The position numbers were made by a program, and so were the translations under genes. Positions 10,608 to 20,682 of a DNA stretch of 52,932 bases are shown here, piece by piece (positions within the stretch are counted from its first letter, which is position 1; every line of letters starts with the position of its first letter). Source of the stretch: Obelidium mucronatum (lineage: Eukaryota; Chytridiomycota; Chytridiomycetes; Chytridiales; Chytriomycetaceae); assembly GCA_025765595.1 (NCBI GenBank), contig JAIVFH010000197.1:1-52932 (forward strand), written 5' to 3'. The notes under the pieces are model-generated. The model worked only from the letters and a program-made list of their open reading frames with translations. It had not been told where the DNA came from and did not search any database.

Positions 10608-10860
10608 ACCCGGTTCGCGACCGTTATCGCACAAACGATTGGTCTTCGCTTGGACCCGGTTCGCGACCGTTATCGCACAAACGATTGGTCTTCGCTTGGA
10701 CCCGGTTCGCGACCGTTATCGCACAAACGATTGGTCTTCGCTTGGACCCGGTTCGCGACCGTTATCGCACAAACGATTGGTCTTCGCTTGGACCCGGTTC
10801 GCGACCGTTATCGCACAAACGATTGGTCTTCGCTTGGACCCGGTTAGCGACCGTTACCGC
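10608..10860 (+). repeat. 46-bp tandem repeat array in the retrotransposon leader
   Basis: Five perfect 46-bp units start at 10608, 10654, 10700, 10746 and 10792, and a half unit with two substitutions runs to 10860. Each unit begins ACCCGGTTCGCGACCG and ends GTCTTCGCTTGG. Because 46 is not a multiple of three, a frame running through the array (10558-10968) reads the unit in all three phases. That argues that the array is not selected as protein. Confidence 0.95.
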
Positions 10861-11199
10861 TTAATTCCCGCTACTTGTCGAAGACAAAATTGTCCTAGTA
10901 CCGTAATTACGGATGTTAACCAAGCACTAACATGTATTGTTCAATTGCGTTGTTTATTGTCTTTGTAAAAAAAAGAGAGAAAGTCCAGGATACAGGAAGG
11001 GAGAGTCCCTAATTCAATGAAAGACGGAAGTTGAGCTTAGCCGACCCAAGCAGCGAAACCCTAATCGGATCGACAAGATACAGAGGGAGCGTTTGCGCAC
11101 ACAACAGGATCACGTGACAGGTCACGGGACGGGCGAAAAAGCAACAAGCCCCCAAAAAAGAGGGAACAAACACGATTCCCCGTTTTTCCTACCCAAGCA

Positions 11200-11604
11200 A
11201 TGAATCACCAACAATCGATGTCCACCCTTGCAGCGGAAGAGCTGGAAGCAAAGCTATCGTCGCTGAAGAACGAATTCACCGCCCTTGGAGATATCAGCTC
11301 AACCACAGACGAGGAGAGCGTTGACAAATACCAAGCGAAAGTCGCAGAGTTGGTGGCAACGCAGAAGGCTAAGATACTGTTGGAAAAGAAAGAAGCGGAC
11401 TCACGGGAGGCCCTCAGAAGAGAATTGGAGAGAGCCCCAGGAAAAATGAGAGAAGCGTATCGGCAGAGTGCATCCTCGAAAAGAGCACTCCTGGATCTAG
11501 GCACCGTGGACAGATACATAGAGAAAGACGGACAGACAAGAGAGGAGTGGGAGACGAAGCACAAGAAGGTTAGCCTGCAGCGGCGACACCTGAATAGCAC
11601 CTAA
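11200..11604 (+). CDS. Retrotransposon ORF upstream of Gag (coiled-coil, probable Gag N-terminus)
   Basis: A 134-aa ORF with an ATG start 690 bp after the 5' LTR. It is almost entirely charged helix-forming sequence (LAAEELEAKLSSLKNEF, ELERAPGKMREAYRQS), typical of a coiled coil. It stops at 11604, and the main Gag-like frame continues in a different phase from about 11610. It is therefore either a separate small ORF or the N-terminal part of Gag split by a frame change. Confidence 0.6.
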   Translation: MNHQQSMSTLAAEELEAKLSSLKNEFTALGDISSTTDEESVDKYQAKVAELVATQKAKILLEKKEADSREALRRELERAPGKMREAYRQSASSKRALLDLGTVDRYIEKDGQTREEWETKHKKVSLQRRHLNST

Positions 11605-11668
11605 AACACGTTATTAGTTAACAACAGAGATCGAAGGATGGACGCAGCATCTCCAGTACTGGAGCGGC

Positions 11669-12877
11669 TTGATCCGAGATGCAGCCGAAACGGAAGCAGT
11701 GGTCCAAACGGCGTCAGCGCTTGCCTCAACCCGGGCCTCTGGGAGTTCAACACCGTTCCAGACCGCCGGGAGCTGGACGCCTCCAGGACTCGACCTACCA
11801 GCTGCCATAGCCGCCTCGATTTCCGTGGCCTTGAATCACCACAAAGCAGCACCTGCAAAGACAACGGAACTGAAGATCCCCAAAGAAATGGAGCGGTTTG
11901 AACATGGAGTCACCAACACTACTTTCATGAACCTCTGCAGATGGCTCGCGAAAGCTAAGAACTACTACTCCAAAGCAAACGGCAACGACCTGTCGAAATC
12001 TCGGCGACAAGAGCTCTACCAACACATGCTCGACGAAGGGACAGCGAAAAGAGTGATAGAGCGAATGGATGCCGACGACTACAAGGACCTTTGCCGGAAG
12101 ATTCTATCCGTTCACTTCAACTGCAGCTTGGCAGCAGTCGACGAGAGAGTTTTTTCCGCAGCGTCGAACTATGCAGCCCCAACAGGAAAAGACATTGTAA
12201 CCTTCAACAACGAACTCACTTCAATGCTGGAGTGGACGGCAACGGTGTTGAGCAGAGAACGATATGTTGAGCTGCTGCCCACAGAACTTCAGAATTTCGT
12301 AGACGCAGAATCGAAGCCCGACTTGCCATCTCTCATGGAGTACGCCAAAAGAAGAGGCCATGGACGGACCTTCAACTCAGCTCCCGAATCAAAGCGACAA
12401 CGGACAAGCGCCCCGGTCACAGCAACGGTTAGCCCCATCCCTGCGAACACAGGGATCACCGCGAACCCGAACCTTAACACCGCTGCAACCCCGCAAACGG
12501 CACCAGTGTCAGTTCTAGACCAGCCATGTATGTCGCACCCAATCGGGGCATCAGGGCGGAGTCACACAAACCGCCAATGTAGATTCCCTTCCGAAGGTCA
12601 CAAGGAAGTCCTTCGAAAGAATGGTGTGGCTGAAATCTGCCTGGCATGCAAAGAATACAACAAGCTAGATCAGAGAGTAACGTTCAAGCACTTCCAGCAG
12701 ACCTGTAAACATGGAAACGGGAAAGGAGACGGCAAACCCATTAGCCTCAAAGTCATGGGCGCTTCTATCACGTACTACACCACAGAAGATACAACGGAAC
12801 CCCCTGAGATCACCGGAGAAGAACACATTGCTGCAAATCCATTTCCATTTTTCAGTACGGGCCGTTTCAATTTGTGA
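11669..12877 (+). CDS. Retrotransposon Gag-like protein
   Basis: An open frame of about 400 codons, open from about 11610. There is no ATG at its left end, so the true start is unclear and it may be entered from the preceding ORF by a frame change. The middle resembles a capsid-type helical Gag domain (TFMNLCRWLAKAKNYY, ELYQHMLDEGTAKRVIERM, DLCRKILSVHF, ELLPTELQNFVDA), followed by a basic linker (KRRGHGRTFN, ESKRQRTS) and a Pro/Thr-rich spacer. There is no classical CX2CX4HX4C knuckle. Instead a CLAC...KHFQQTC arrangement about 26 residues wide could bind zinc. The frame ends in TGA 63 bases before the protease ORF. Confidence 0.75.
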   Translation: MIRDAAETEAVVQTASALASTRASGSSTPFQTAGSWTPPGLDLPAAIAASISVALNHHKAAPAKTTELKIPKEMERFEHGVTNTTFMNLCRWLAKAKNYYSKANGNDLSKSRRQELYQHMLDEGTAKRVIERMDADDYKDLCRKILSVHFNCSLAAVDERVFSAASNYAAPTGKDIVTFNNELTSMLEWTATVLSRERYVELLPTELQNFVDAESKPDLPSLMEYAKRRGHGRTFNSAPESKRQRTSAPVTATVSPIPANTGITANPNLNTAATPQTAPVSVLDQPCMSHPIGASGRSHTNRQCRFPSEGHKEVLRKNGVAEICLACKEYNKLDQRVTFKHFQQTCKHGNGKGDGKPISLKVMGASITYYTTEDTTEPPEITGEEHIAANPFPFFSTGRFNL

Positions 12878-12939
12878 AATAAAATTTTGTTTTTGGGTTC
12901 TCTTTATTTTCATAAAAGAAACAACCAATTACAACCAAT

Positions 12940-13545
12940 ATGCGAGTTATGGCGAAACTGCTCACAACCTGGCTAATCTGCTTCGGCCTGCTGATTCAAG
13001 CCTTCGATCGACCCCCTGCAGGGAAGCTGGTAGATGAGAAGATCACGGCCCAAGAAGACTACAACAGACAGCAGCAATTCAGCCAGCCTACAAGAGTGAC
13101 AACGCCAGAACCGTTGAAGCTACCAGATGAAAAGCGGGAAGCGAACGCGGATTATCAAAGGCAACAGCAAGGAGATCAAAGAGAGGTATGCAACAGGCAG
13201 TTCGCAACATCCGAACTAAGGAAGGGACAGCCATTAAATAGCGAAGGAACCCGGAGAGACTTCGGAACAACAGACCTGATACCAAACCTGAGACTGGGAA
13301 GCCACATCAGAACTAGGATACTGGTCAACGGAAAAGATCAATGGGCTATGTGCGACACCGGGGCCCAAGCCACGATCCTCAACTCCACATGGGCAGCAGC
13401 AAACAGCATTGGCGTTAGCGGAAAAGCAAGATTGAGAGTTGTAGGATTCGACAATATCCCACAACAGGTCACCTTCAACGTATCGGAACCAGTAGAATTC
13501 GTTAACTTCAATGGTAAGCTGCAAACACCCGCACTGCCTGGCTAA
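12940..13545 (+). CDS. Retrotransposon aspartic protease region
   Basis: A 201-aa ORF starting at an ATG (MRVMAKLL). The catalytic aspartic motif is visible as AMCDTGAQATIL near residue 146, preceded by RTRILVNGKDQ, as in Ty3-type proteases. The N-terminal 100 residues are Gln/Arg-rich with an RQQQ repeat and no known domain. The ORF stops at 13545. The protease C-terminal strand (VLLANNPDEIITLGTDIMPD) is found in another phase at about 13586-13645, so the protein is interrupted by a frame break between 13545 and about 13580. Confidence 0.8.
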   Translation: MRVMAKLLTTWLICFGLLIQAFDRPPAGKLVDEKITAQEDYNRQQQFSQPTRVTTPEPLKLPDEKREANADYQRQQQGDQREVCNRQFATSELRKGQPLNSEGTRRDFGTTDLIPNLRLGSHIRTRILVNGKDQWAMCDTGAQATILNSTWAAANSIGVSGKARLRVVGFDNIPQQVTFNVSEPVEFVNFNGKLQTPALPG

Positions 13546-13633
13546 CTAGAACCATTCACCAGGACAACAAATTAAGAGAAGGGTTCTCCTGGCAAACAAC
13601 CCTGACGAAATTATAACTCTGGGAACGGATATC

Positions 13634-16600
13634 ATGCCAGATCTTGGCATTGGGCTGACAGGGTTATCAGCATCAGGAGACACACCCCCACCTCTGCCGT
13701 TTGGAACAGCCACAACTCCAGCAATCGAGTTCCCACCAGCCCACCTCACTGACGATGACATGCAGAAGAAGGAGAAACTACTAGCCGCTATCCAACCATA
13801 CCTTGACAGGAATGCCGAGATAGACCCATGGGCTAAAACAACAATCAAAGGATCCGAAGTTCTCATCAACCTGATAGACGGTGCGAACCCCTCATGGATC
13901 CGACAATACAAAATTCCAGCAAAACGGGAGGAAGCTGTTGATAAGCAGATACAGAAATGGATCGATGAACGGAGTGTTGTGGAGCGATCGGGACCATCTC
14001 AGTGGAATGCTCCTTTGATAGCGCCCCCCAGGGTAGTGAACGGGGAGGTGACGAAAGTGAGAGTATGCTTGGACGTGAGGGGACTGAATTCCCAGACTGT
14101 GGATTACACCAGGGCATTCCCGAATTGTCGTGATGCTCTCGAGACAGTCACGGAATCAACAGTGTTCTCCACAATTGATCTAGAAGGCGCCTACCAGCAA
14201 TTTGCTGTCCACCCGGATCACCGCCATCTGACGTCATTCACCTGGAAAGGCAAGCGATACGAGTTCCAATCACCGCCGTTTGGCCTAAAGAACATGCCGG
14301 TATTCTTCCAAGAACAAATGGAAAAGATCTTCGGCCACATCGAGTATGTTGTGGTGTACATGGATGACCTATTTATCCACTCACGTTCTTGGGAAGAGCA
14401 TACAAGCCATCTAATAACAGTGATTGAGAAGTTGACGGAGAACAACCTGCGGATCAGCTTGAAGAAGTGTCAGTTTGGCCACCGGGAAGTGAAACTGCTA
14501 GGATTTATGAAGAGTGCACAAGGGATACGTATCGACCCCGACCGGTTCACCGAAATAGCAAAATGGAAGCCCCCAAGGGAGCCTGGAGCTTCTTTTACTA
14601 AAGTCGGTCATATGCTCGGATTTTTAAACTACCTGCGCGACCACATTCCAAACTACGCCCTGCTAGCGGCCCCTCTTGAAGAAGTAAGAAACGCAAAAGA
14701 CCCTCACGCAAAATGGGGTCCCGCCCAAGACGCCTCCTTCAAGGCTTTGTGCGAAGCCGCAGCCAACGCCCCCATCCTATCACCCCCAGATTACGAGAGA
14801 CCATTCTTCGTAGCAACAGACGCATCAAACTTTGGAATCGGGGGAATGCTGTACCAAAAGAACGACCATGGAGAACGTCTTTATATCTAGTTCACCGCAA
14901 AGACATTCACAGATAGACAAACCCGGTACTCAGCAACACACAAGGAACTGCTAGCAATTATCCACTGTCTCAAGAAATTCCACCCTCACCTGTATGGAGC
15001 GCGCTTCACGTTGGAAACCGATCATCAGGCGTTAACCCACCTGTTCTCACAAAAGCAACTCAGCGTAGTACTCCAAGGATGGATAGATACACTGCTATCA
15101 TACGACTTCACCATTTCTCATGTCCCTGGAATCAAGAATAAGCTCCCTGACGCTCTCAGTCGAATCCAGGAAGACTTCGAAACTGCAGTGCCCCACAGTG
15201 TTCTAAAGCGCTCCAAAGCCACAGAATGGGACGACAGCGATTTGGTCTCTCCAGGTGAAGGATTTCTCCCAGACACGTCTCACGAATTGGAACCACAAGC
15301 ACAAGCTGGGATTGCACCAAATAACTATGCTTCCCTCAAACACCTTGGCATAGTAGACCCCGCGCTCCATAGAATCCCTAAACCAGAAGAGAGAGAGACC
15401 CTGCTACAAGAAGCCCACGGGAAGGGCCACTTGGGGACCCAAGCAATTCTGAAGCACCTATGGGCCGAGGGGATCGACTGGCCATCAATTAAAACAGATG
15501 CTGCAGAACTCACCGCCAAATGTGTCGAATGCGCGAGATGGAATATCGGGAAGCACGGATTCCATCCCCTACGGTCCATAACCGCAGGTCTGCCACTGGA
15601 CCACATCGCCATAGATCTATTCCAGATTTCGAAGAGCTCGGTGGAAGGATACAACTATGTCCTTGTCTTTGTCGATGTTGCGACAAAATTTGTAATTCTG
15701 CGACCAATTAAAACCAAAGACGAGAGGACAGTAACGGACGCCCTACTACAAATATTCTGTGACTTCGGATTCCCAAAAATCATCCAGAGCGACGGTGCAC
15801 GGGAATTTTGCAATAAGCTCTTCAAGACGATAAGCGAAGAGAACTCACATAGAGTGACCACACCATATGCTCCGCAAGGGAACGGCCTCGTAGAACGACA
15901 CGTCCAGGACGCGAAAACTGTACTTATGAAGATGTTGGACAGCGACTTCTCGCACTGGCAAGAACTAATCCCATGGGTCCAATATTCCCTCAATACAAAG
16001 GTGAAGAGAACCCACTCGTCAACCCCATTCAGCTTGATGTTCGCCAGAGTGGGAAACAAGCTCACGGACTACGCATTCACCTCAACGGAGAGCATTTCCC
16101 TGGAAGAGTTGCAGAAGCGGTGCGATACAATGCACGACCTGGTGTTCCCGGTGGTCGCAGAAAAGTTGAACAAGTATCAAGAGCGGATGCGGCTAAAATT
16201 CGACGCGAAGAACCGAGCCACAGTCAACCGTTTTGAAATAGGAGCATTTGTCATGACAATACCGGACGTTCGGAACTTGAAACTGGAACCGCGCTACGAA
16301 GGGCCATACAAAATTATTCACAGAACCAGGCAGGGAACACTCCAACTACTGGACGCAGACGGGAAGGTGCTCAACCGGAAATACGCTCCTCAGCAGCTGA
16401 AACTGGTATCATCTGACACTTTCTTTGAACCGACGGCGGAAGTAAGAGGGATAGTGAAGCACAGGCAAGAAAAGGATGGATCGAACACATACCTCGTGGA
16501 ATGGAAAGACAAAAACTTCCCAAACCAATGGGTACCCTACTCAGACTTCAAGGACACCGCGATCATTATGGAATACCACGACAGCATCAACCCTAACTCG

Positions 16601-16681
16601 AAGAGTTTCAGAAAAAAGGCGCAGAAGCGACGGCGCTCTGAGCAAGAATCGGACCAGCTCTCGGAGGGGGAGGGGGAGTGA
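13634..16681 (+). pseudogene. Retrotransposon pol: reverse transcriptase, RNase H, integrase, chromodomain (one internal stop)
   Basis: One reading frame spans 13634-16681 but has a TAG at 14888-14890, between the RNase H start (FFVATDASNFGIGG) and ATHKELLAI. Reverse transcriptase motifs: VCLDVRGLN, STIDLEGAYQQF, SPPFGLKNMP and the catalytic VVYMDDLFIHS. RNase H acidic residues appear in VATDAS, HKELLAI, LETDHQAL and PDALSR. Integrase shows an HHCC-type zinc site (HGKGHLG...CVECAR) and the D,D,E core (IAIDLFQ, IIQSDGAREF, GNGLVERH). The last ~60 residues (VKHRQEKDGSNTYLVEWKD, NQWVPYSDF) are a chromodomain that would steer insertion to particular chromatin. Stop readthrough is conceivable, but a simple nonsense mutation is likelier. 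The terminal TGA touches the 3' LTR. Confidence 0.9.
16662..16681 (+). other. Polypurine tract of the retrotransposon
   Basis: A G/A-only run (GGAGGGGGAGGGGGAG followed by TGA) lies directly against the TG of the 3' LTR, where plus-strand DNA synthesis is primed. It also encodes the last codons of pol. Confidence 0.85.
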
Positions 16682-16790
16682 TGTCGTATTCTGGAGAACC
16701 ATAAGACATAAGAAGAATAATTAGTAATAAAGTCAGACGTTCCAAAGGATCTCATCTGTCCCACCAACGGTTACCCAGCTGAGCTCCACA
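16682..16790 (+). repeat. 3' LTR (109 bp)
   Basis: Matches the 5' LTR over its full length with no difference that I can see. It starts immediately after the TGA stop of the integrase/chromodomain frame (16679-16681). Confidence 0.95.
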
Positions 16791-16795
16791 ACATT
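16791..16795. other. Target-site duplication, right copy (ACATT)
   Basis: Five bases directly after the 3' LTR, matching 10397-10401. Confidence 0.9.
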
Positions 16796-18143
16796 GAGTC
16801 CAACTGATATCAAGGAGAGCGTCATTTTGCCAAAAGAATGGCTTGGAAGCTTTTATGGCGGGTTTCGTTATAGTAACTGCAATTTCAGTGCCTTCATTTT
16901 TTCACATGTTCAACATGAAAAAGTTCATCATACGATTATTTATTTTTAAATCCGATTTATTACAAATAGAATCTTTCCAGTATTTCTGTATACAGCAATC
17001 TAAATGTAATAAAAAACAGTTAATGCATCAAAGATTCGTTTCATCAGTTTAAGTTAAGAATCGACACGCGTTCAATAACGAACGCGTCGTCAAAACAAAG
17101 GAGTTTGAAAAATTGTGATCGGGCCCTCCATCAAAAAGGCAATCCCAAAGTCCCCCCAGGCGAGCCTAGACAGTCGAACAAGAGCGGAACTTGTTTTTAA
17201 AACCGACTTATAATCATTATCACATATAGTGACGGCTGGGTTGGGGTTTTTGGTGGTTCCGTGCGTCGAGATGATGAGAGAGGCACTGTGATCAAGAATC
17301 CCAGTGTAACAGGTGCGTGCACCAGTCTTTAGACGAGGCCCTTTCGGAACCGAGATCTTAAGGCTGACACAGGATTGCGTTTGTCACCTGGGATCCTTTT
17401 AAACAGCAAAAAGAAAAGAAGGAGGAGCTTGGTGTGTATTATTATTTGGTGGAAAAAAGGAGTATTCCTATGTGGGGGGGAATTTACCTTATACGCGTTT
17501 TCCATGCGCAGTGCGCAGTCGATGTTACACCAAAAATGCCAGCCAGAAATGGGCCTCATGGGTTCGGAATATTGATTCTCGTTACAGGTTGAAAATGAAG
17601 ACGGAGTTCAAAAGTGCAACCCACAGGACACTGGCCCCGCTACGACAACAAGTCAAAGCTGAATATGAGCTTGCGAAGGAGCGAGAATCTCAGACCCTAA
17701 TTTTTAATAAAAACTTGAGATTTTCTATTTGATAATTCTTCCACCGTATCTCCATTTTTGATGAAAACGTTGACGTTATGGTCACACTTAGAACATAGAC
17801 ATTCTTCACATCCCTGACAAATATCGTTTTTTGAAAAAAAAAAGATGATTCTGTGAGTCTTTGGATGTTCGTCATCGTTGGTCTTGAAACTTGATTCCAG
17901 GAGGTCCGAGAGTTTCACTGTTTCAGTCCAAGAGGAGTTCCATCAGAATGTCCAACATTCGAACGTTCCGTCCTTTGAGACCTGAGCCGCAGGGTGTCCA
18001 TTCTGCTTCACCCGTGGGATACTCGCCTACGAATCAATTTTTGCAAAAATCTCAGGCCAATTTCCGATAATGTTGCATCCCGCAGCGTCCGCAGTATGAG
18101 TCCACAGGCTAGCAACCGATAGCGCTAAACAACTCTCTAGTTT
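16796..18143. other. Long stretch with no supported gene
   Basis: Between the retrotransposon and the MBOAT gene I find only short frames. The most gene-like is 17948-18071 on the plus strand (ATG, MSNIRTFRPLRPEPQGVHSA, 41 codons). It could be a 5' exon of the next gene, but no splice pair joins it in frame convincingly. No tRNA-like cloverleaf or rRNA similarity was noticed. Confidence 0.5.
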
Positions 18144-19511
18144 ATGATTCTGGGGCTAATACCAGCTGCCCACTACTTGCTCATCCAATCGCAAGTCCAT
18201 CCAACAACGACAGTGCTTCTCTCGCTTGGCTTTATGACATTGCCCTCGATTCTGTTTCCATGCAACGATCAGTATATTGGCACGGTCTTGAATGTATTCG
18301 CCTGGTTCGTCTTTGTTTTACGAGCTCTGGAGATACCGTCATTTGACAGGTTGATGACTTTTATTGTCAACACCAGAATCAAACTAATGCGATTTCATTC
18401 AGATATAATGTCAAGAAATGGTCTTATTTTGATTACTTGGAGTTTGTGTCAACTTCATCAAACAGTCTTCTGAGACTCCAACAACACGAATCAACCAAAG
18501 GCCACAAAGATCACCATGCACTAACCGCGAAAAAATCGTACATTGATGCAGTTACTGTATTGCCAAACGATAGAACCCTGGCATACTTTGTAAACGTTGT
18601 AGCGAAACTGGTTCTGACATATATTGCATATGCTTTTGCTTTGGTATATTTTAGAAAGTATGGATACGAAGAGCGTAAGGGCCTCTTGGATTTCAAAGAT
18701 ACAAAAGGAGTGATAGAACACTCTGTCTTTGGTGTCCTCTTATATGGCACTGTCGAGTTGTGTACGTTCTTTCAACTTATACCTGGTTTCCTAAAGCTGC
18801 CTGCTAACCCTGCACAAACTTAGACTTTCATCTGCTTTTTTTCCCTTTGATCTTGGTTCTGAATGCCCCTTTTGTTCCGGTGTTCAATGCACCTTACCGC
18901 GCTACTTCTGTTCGCGATTTCGTATGTTTATTCTCTTTAGAGCATTATCCACTGCAATTCCATTAATCAAGGACATCAAGTGGAGCCGTCGCTGGAACTT
19001 ATTCGTTAAAGAAATACTCCATACTATCGGTTTTGGGTGGACAAGGCGATTGTTGACAAGTAAGGATGCCACTGGCAAGGACCACCATAATGCGAAAAAA
19101 GTTATCCTATCATCTCTGGCCGCGTTTGGAATGTCATCTTTGCTGCATGAATATTTCATCTTTATGCTCACCAATGAGACTCTTTTTGGAGAGAATACTC
19201 TCTTTTTCATGGCACACGGGATTCTCTGTGTTCTTCAAGTACAAATACAGAGGTACACTGGATTTGGCCGTACATGGGGTACTGGTTTGATTTGGAGCGC
19301 TCTAGGATGGTTTGGTATGTGGAATTGAGTTTACCTTTTTGTTTGCCTCCTCGTTTTTTTAACATGGACATAAAACTTTTCAGCAACAATGACAGTTCTT
19401 CTTTTGACGAGCCCGCTCTTTGTAGCGCCATTTGGACGATCTCAGATTGTTCTTTCCGTCGCACTTCCAATTCCTGCGATTTTGTTTGACTTGTGCTATC
19501 GTTTGATTTGA
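18144..19511 (+). CDS. Wax-synthase-like MBOAT-family membrane acyltransferase
   Basis: Exons 18144-18349, 18403-18761, 18824-18921, 18981-19314 and 19384-19511 give 374 aa with every junction in phase. The protein is mostly hydrophobic with about seven or eight membrane helices. The key block is YRATSVRDF|WSRRWNLFVKEILH, the S-x-x-[DE]FW-x-RRW signature of the wax-synthase domain, interrupted by intron 3. It is followed by SSLLHEYFIF, where the His is the expected MBOAT catalytic histidine. These enzymes move acyl or acetyl groups from CoA to alcohols, sterols or terpenoid-like acceptors in the ER membrane; the substrate cannot be read here. The start at 18144 is followed at once by a hydrophobic helix (MILGLIPAAHYLLI), but an extra upstream exon is possible since CTCTAG precedes it. 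Confidence 0.8.
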
Positions 19512-19769
19512 GCATTTAAAAATGTAGTGGTAAAAACAAATAATTTTATACAGCTAGTTCAGACTCTGTATCGCCTAGCCAAAAAACTTGAGATTGATGG
19601 CTTCTTTTCCATTTCTGAATGTGTTGTGTGATCAATTTAGTTGCTGCTTGGAAGATTATAGTTTTTAAAGAGCAGAAAAGCTACTGCATACCACAACTCT
19701 TTTATTTTCAAGATGTGATATATAGACTGCAAATTAGTTTTTAATATTATTTAATTATCTATTCGAAAA

Positions 19770-20426
19770 ATGATGCGCCAAGCCCTTGTCCGCCGCACAC
19801 CAACGTTATCCACAACCCTACAGCAGCACCTACACAAATCAAATACAAATCTCTTCAGCATCAGACCCCTGAACACATCATCCGAGACCCACTCAACAAC
19901 CTCCCGATTACAACAACCACAAACAAAACAACACTTTGTCCCCTTATCTCAGCCACAGTACAACAACAACACCACCATCACATCCCCAACATTCTCATCT
20001 CGCTCAGATCTGAAAACAGCACTCGATCGAGAGATCCCACAGCTACGAAAAGACTTGCGCAGTGAATACAGATCTTGCTTTGACGTATCTTATCTGTCTC
20101 GAAAACAACAAGATCCACCAAAGACTCTCTTCCAATGGATTGCCAGTATTAAAAGCGATTTCACTGACATCCAAGAGGGGGGGCAACCACAAGAACTCAA
20201 ATTGCATAATGAAACCAAGTTGCAGCAGGAATCTGTGATGGAATCAAAGTTGGCGACTTGGCAAAAACGAGGCGCAAAGCTGGCGACGGGTCGGATCCAG
20301 CGTATTAATGAGTTGATTTATTTGTATAATCTGGAAACTGCTTCGGGTGTGTCGGGGATGGAAATGTTGGAATTGGAGCAGGAAATGGATCGAGCCGTGT
20401 TTGAACAGTTGTTTGAAGTTGAGTGA
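19770..20426 (+). CDS. Probable mitochondrial protein of unknown function
   Basis: A single-exon ORF of 218 aa. The N-terminus (MMRQALVRRTPTLSTTLQQH) is basic, hydroxylated and free of acids, so a mitochondrial presequence is likely. Residues 35-85 are Gln/Thr/Asn-rich low complexity. Residues ~85-218 are charged and probably helical (LKTALDREIPQLRKDLRSEYRS, LFQWIASIKSDF, KLATGRIQRINELIYLYNLE, EMLELEQEMDRAVFEQLF). I recognise no family. The codon pattern, clean start and coherent helical C-terminus make it a real gene. It lies tail to tail with the polyproline gene, whose stop is about 250 bp downstream. Confidence 0.6.
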   Translation: MMRQALVRRTPTLSTTLQQHLHKSNTNLFSIRPLNTSSETHSTTSRLQQPQTKQHFVPLSQPQYNNNTTITSPTFSSRSDLKTALDREIPQLRKDLRSEYRSCFDVSYLSRKQQDPPKTLFQWIASIKSDFTDIQEGGQPQELKLHNETKLQQESVMESKLATWQKRGAKLATGRIQRINELIYLYNLETASGVSGMEMLELEQEMDRAVFEQLFEVE

Positions 20427-20682
20427 GGGTTCCTGTCTTCAAGCATTCTCCCTTTTCCTTTTTTTATTGATGGTTTCTGTGTCTCATATGCATTGGAAAC
20501 GAAGAATGAACCTGTTAATAAATTACATACGTTCAAAAGTACGTGATTATCGGCCAAAGGCGTCAGAGAAATATTCGCGTGTAGTAAAATCAATATTCTC
20601 ATAAGGCAACAAAAGAGGGGGGAAAAACAAGATGAAAAGCAAAAAACGATTAAAAAAACAAAAAAACTTCATCAGTGCTTCT

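Larger units (their letters stand above)
10402..16790 (+). mobile_element. Full-length Ty3/Gypsy LTR retrotransposon (chromovirus type), coding-defective
   Basis: The 6.39-kb element has 109-bp terminal repeats (10402-10510 and 16682-16790) that look identical base for base, start TG and end CA, and is flanked by the 5-bp duplication ACATT (10397-10401 and 16791-16795). The internal order is leader with tandem repeats, gag, protease, reverse transcriptase-RNase H, integrase, chromodomain. The pol order (integrase last) and the C-terminal chromodomain place it in the Ty3 chromoviruses. A purine tract abuts the 3' LTR. No TGG-starting tRNA primer site follows the 5' LTR; a self-primed mechanism is possible but unproven. 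One in-frame stop in pol and a frame break after the protease mean this copy is probably not autonomous, although identical LTRs imply a recent insertion. Confidence 0.95.

Noticed and set aside
10608..10860. CRISPR-like array
   Set aside because: The 46-bp units are directly contiguous with no spacers, in a eukaryotic retroelement leader.
10608..10860. Pol III B-box repeats (GGTTCGCGACC in each unit)
   Set aside because: The invariant A of the B box is replaced by C, and no matching A box or cloverleaf is present.
10558..10968. 136-codon ORF across the tandem array as a protein gene
   Set aside because: It reads the same 46-bp unit in three phases, so the open frame is a by-product of the repeat.
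17101..17340. Possible structural RNA gene in the empty stretch
   Set aside because: No tRNA arms, box C/D pair or rRNA similarity could be made out by eye.
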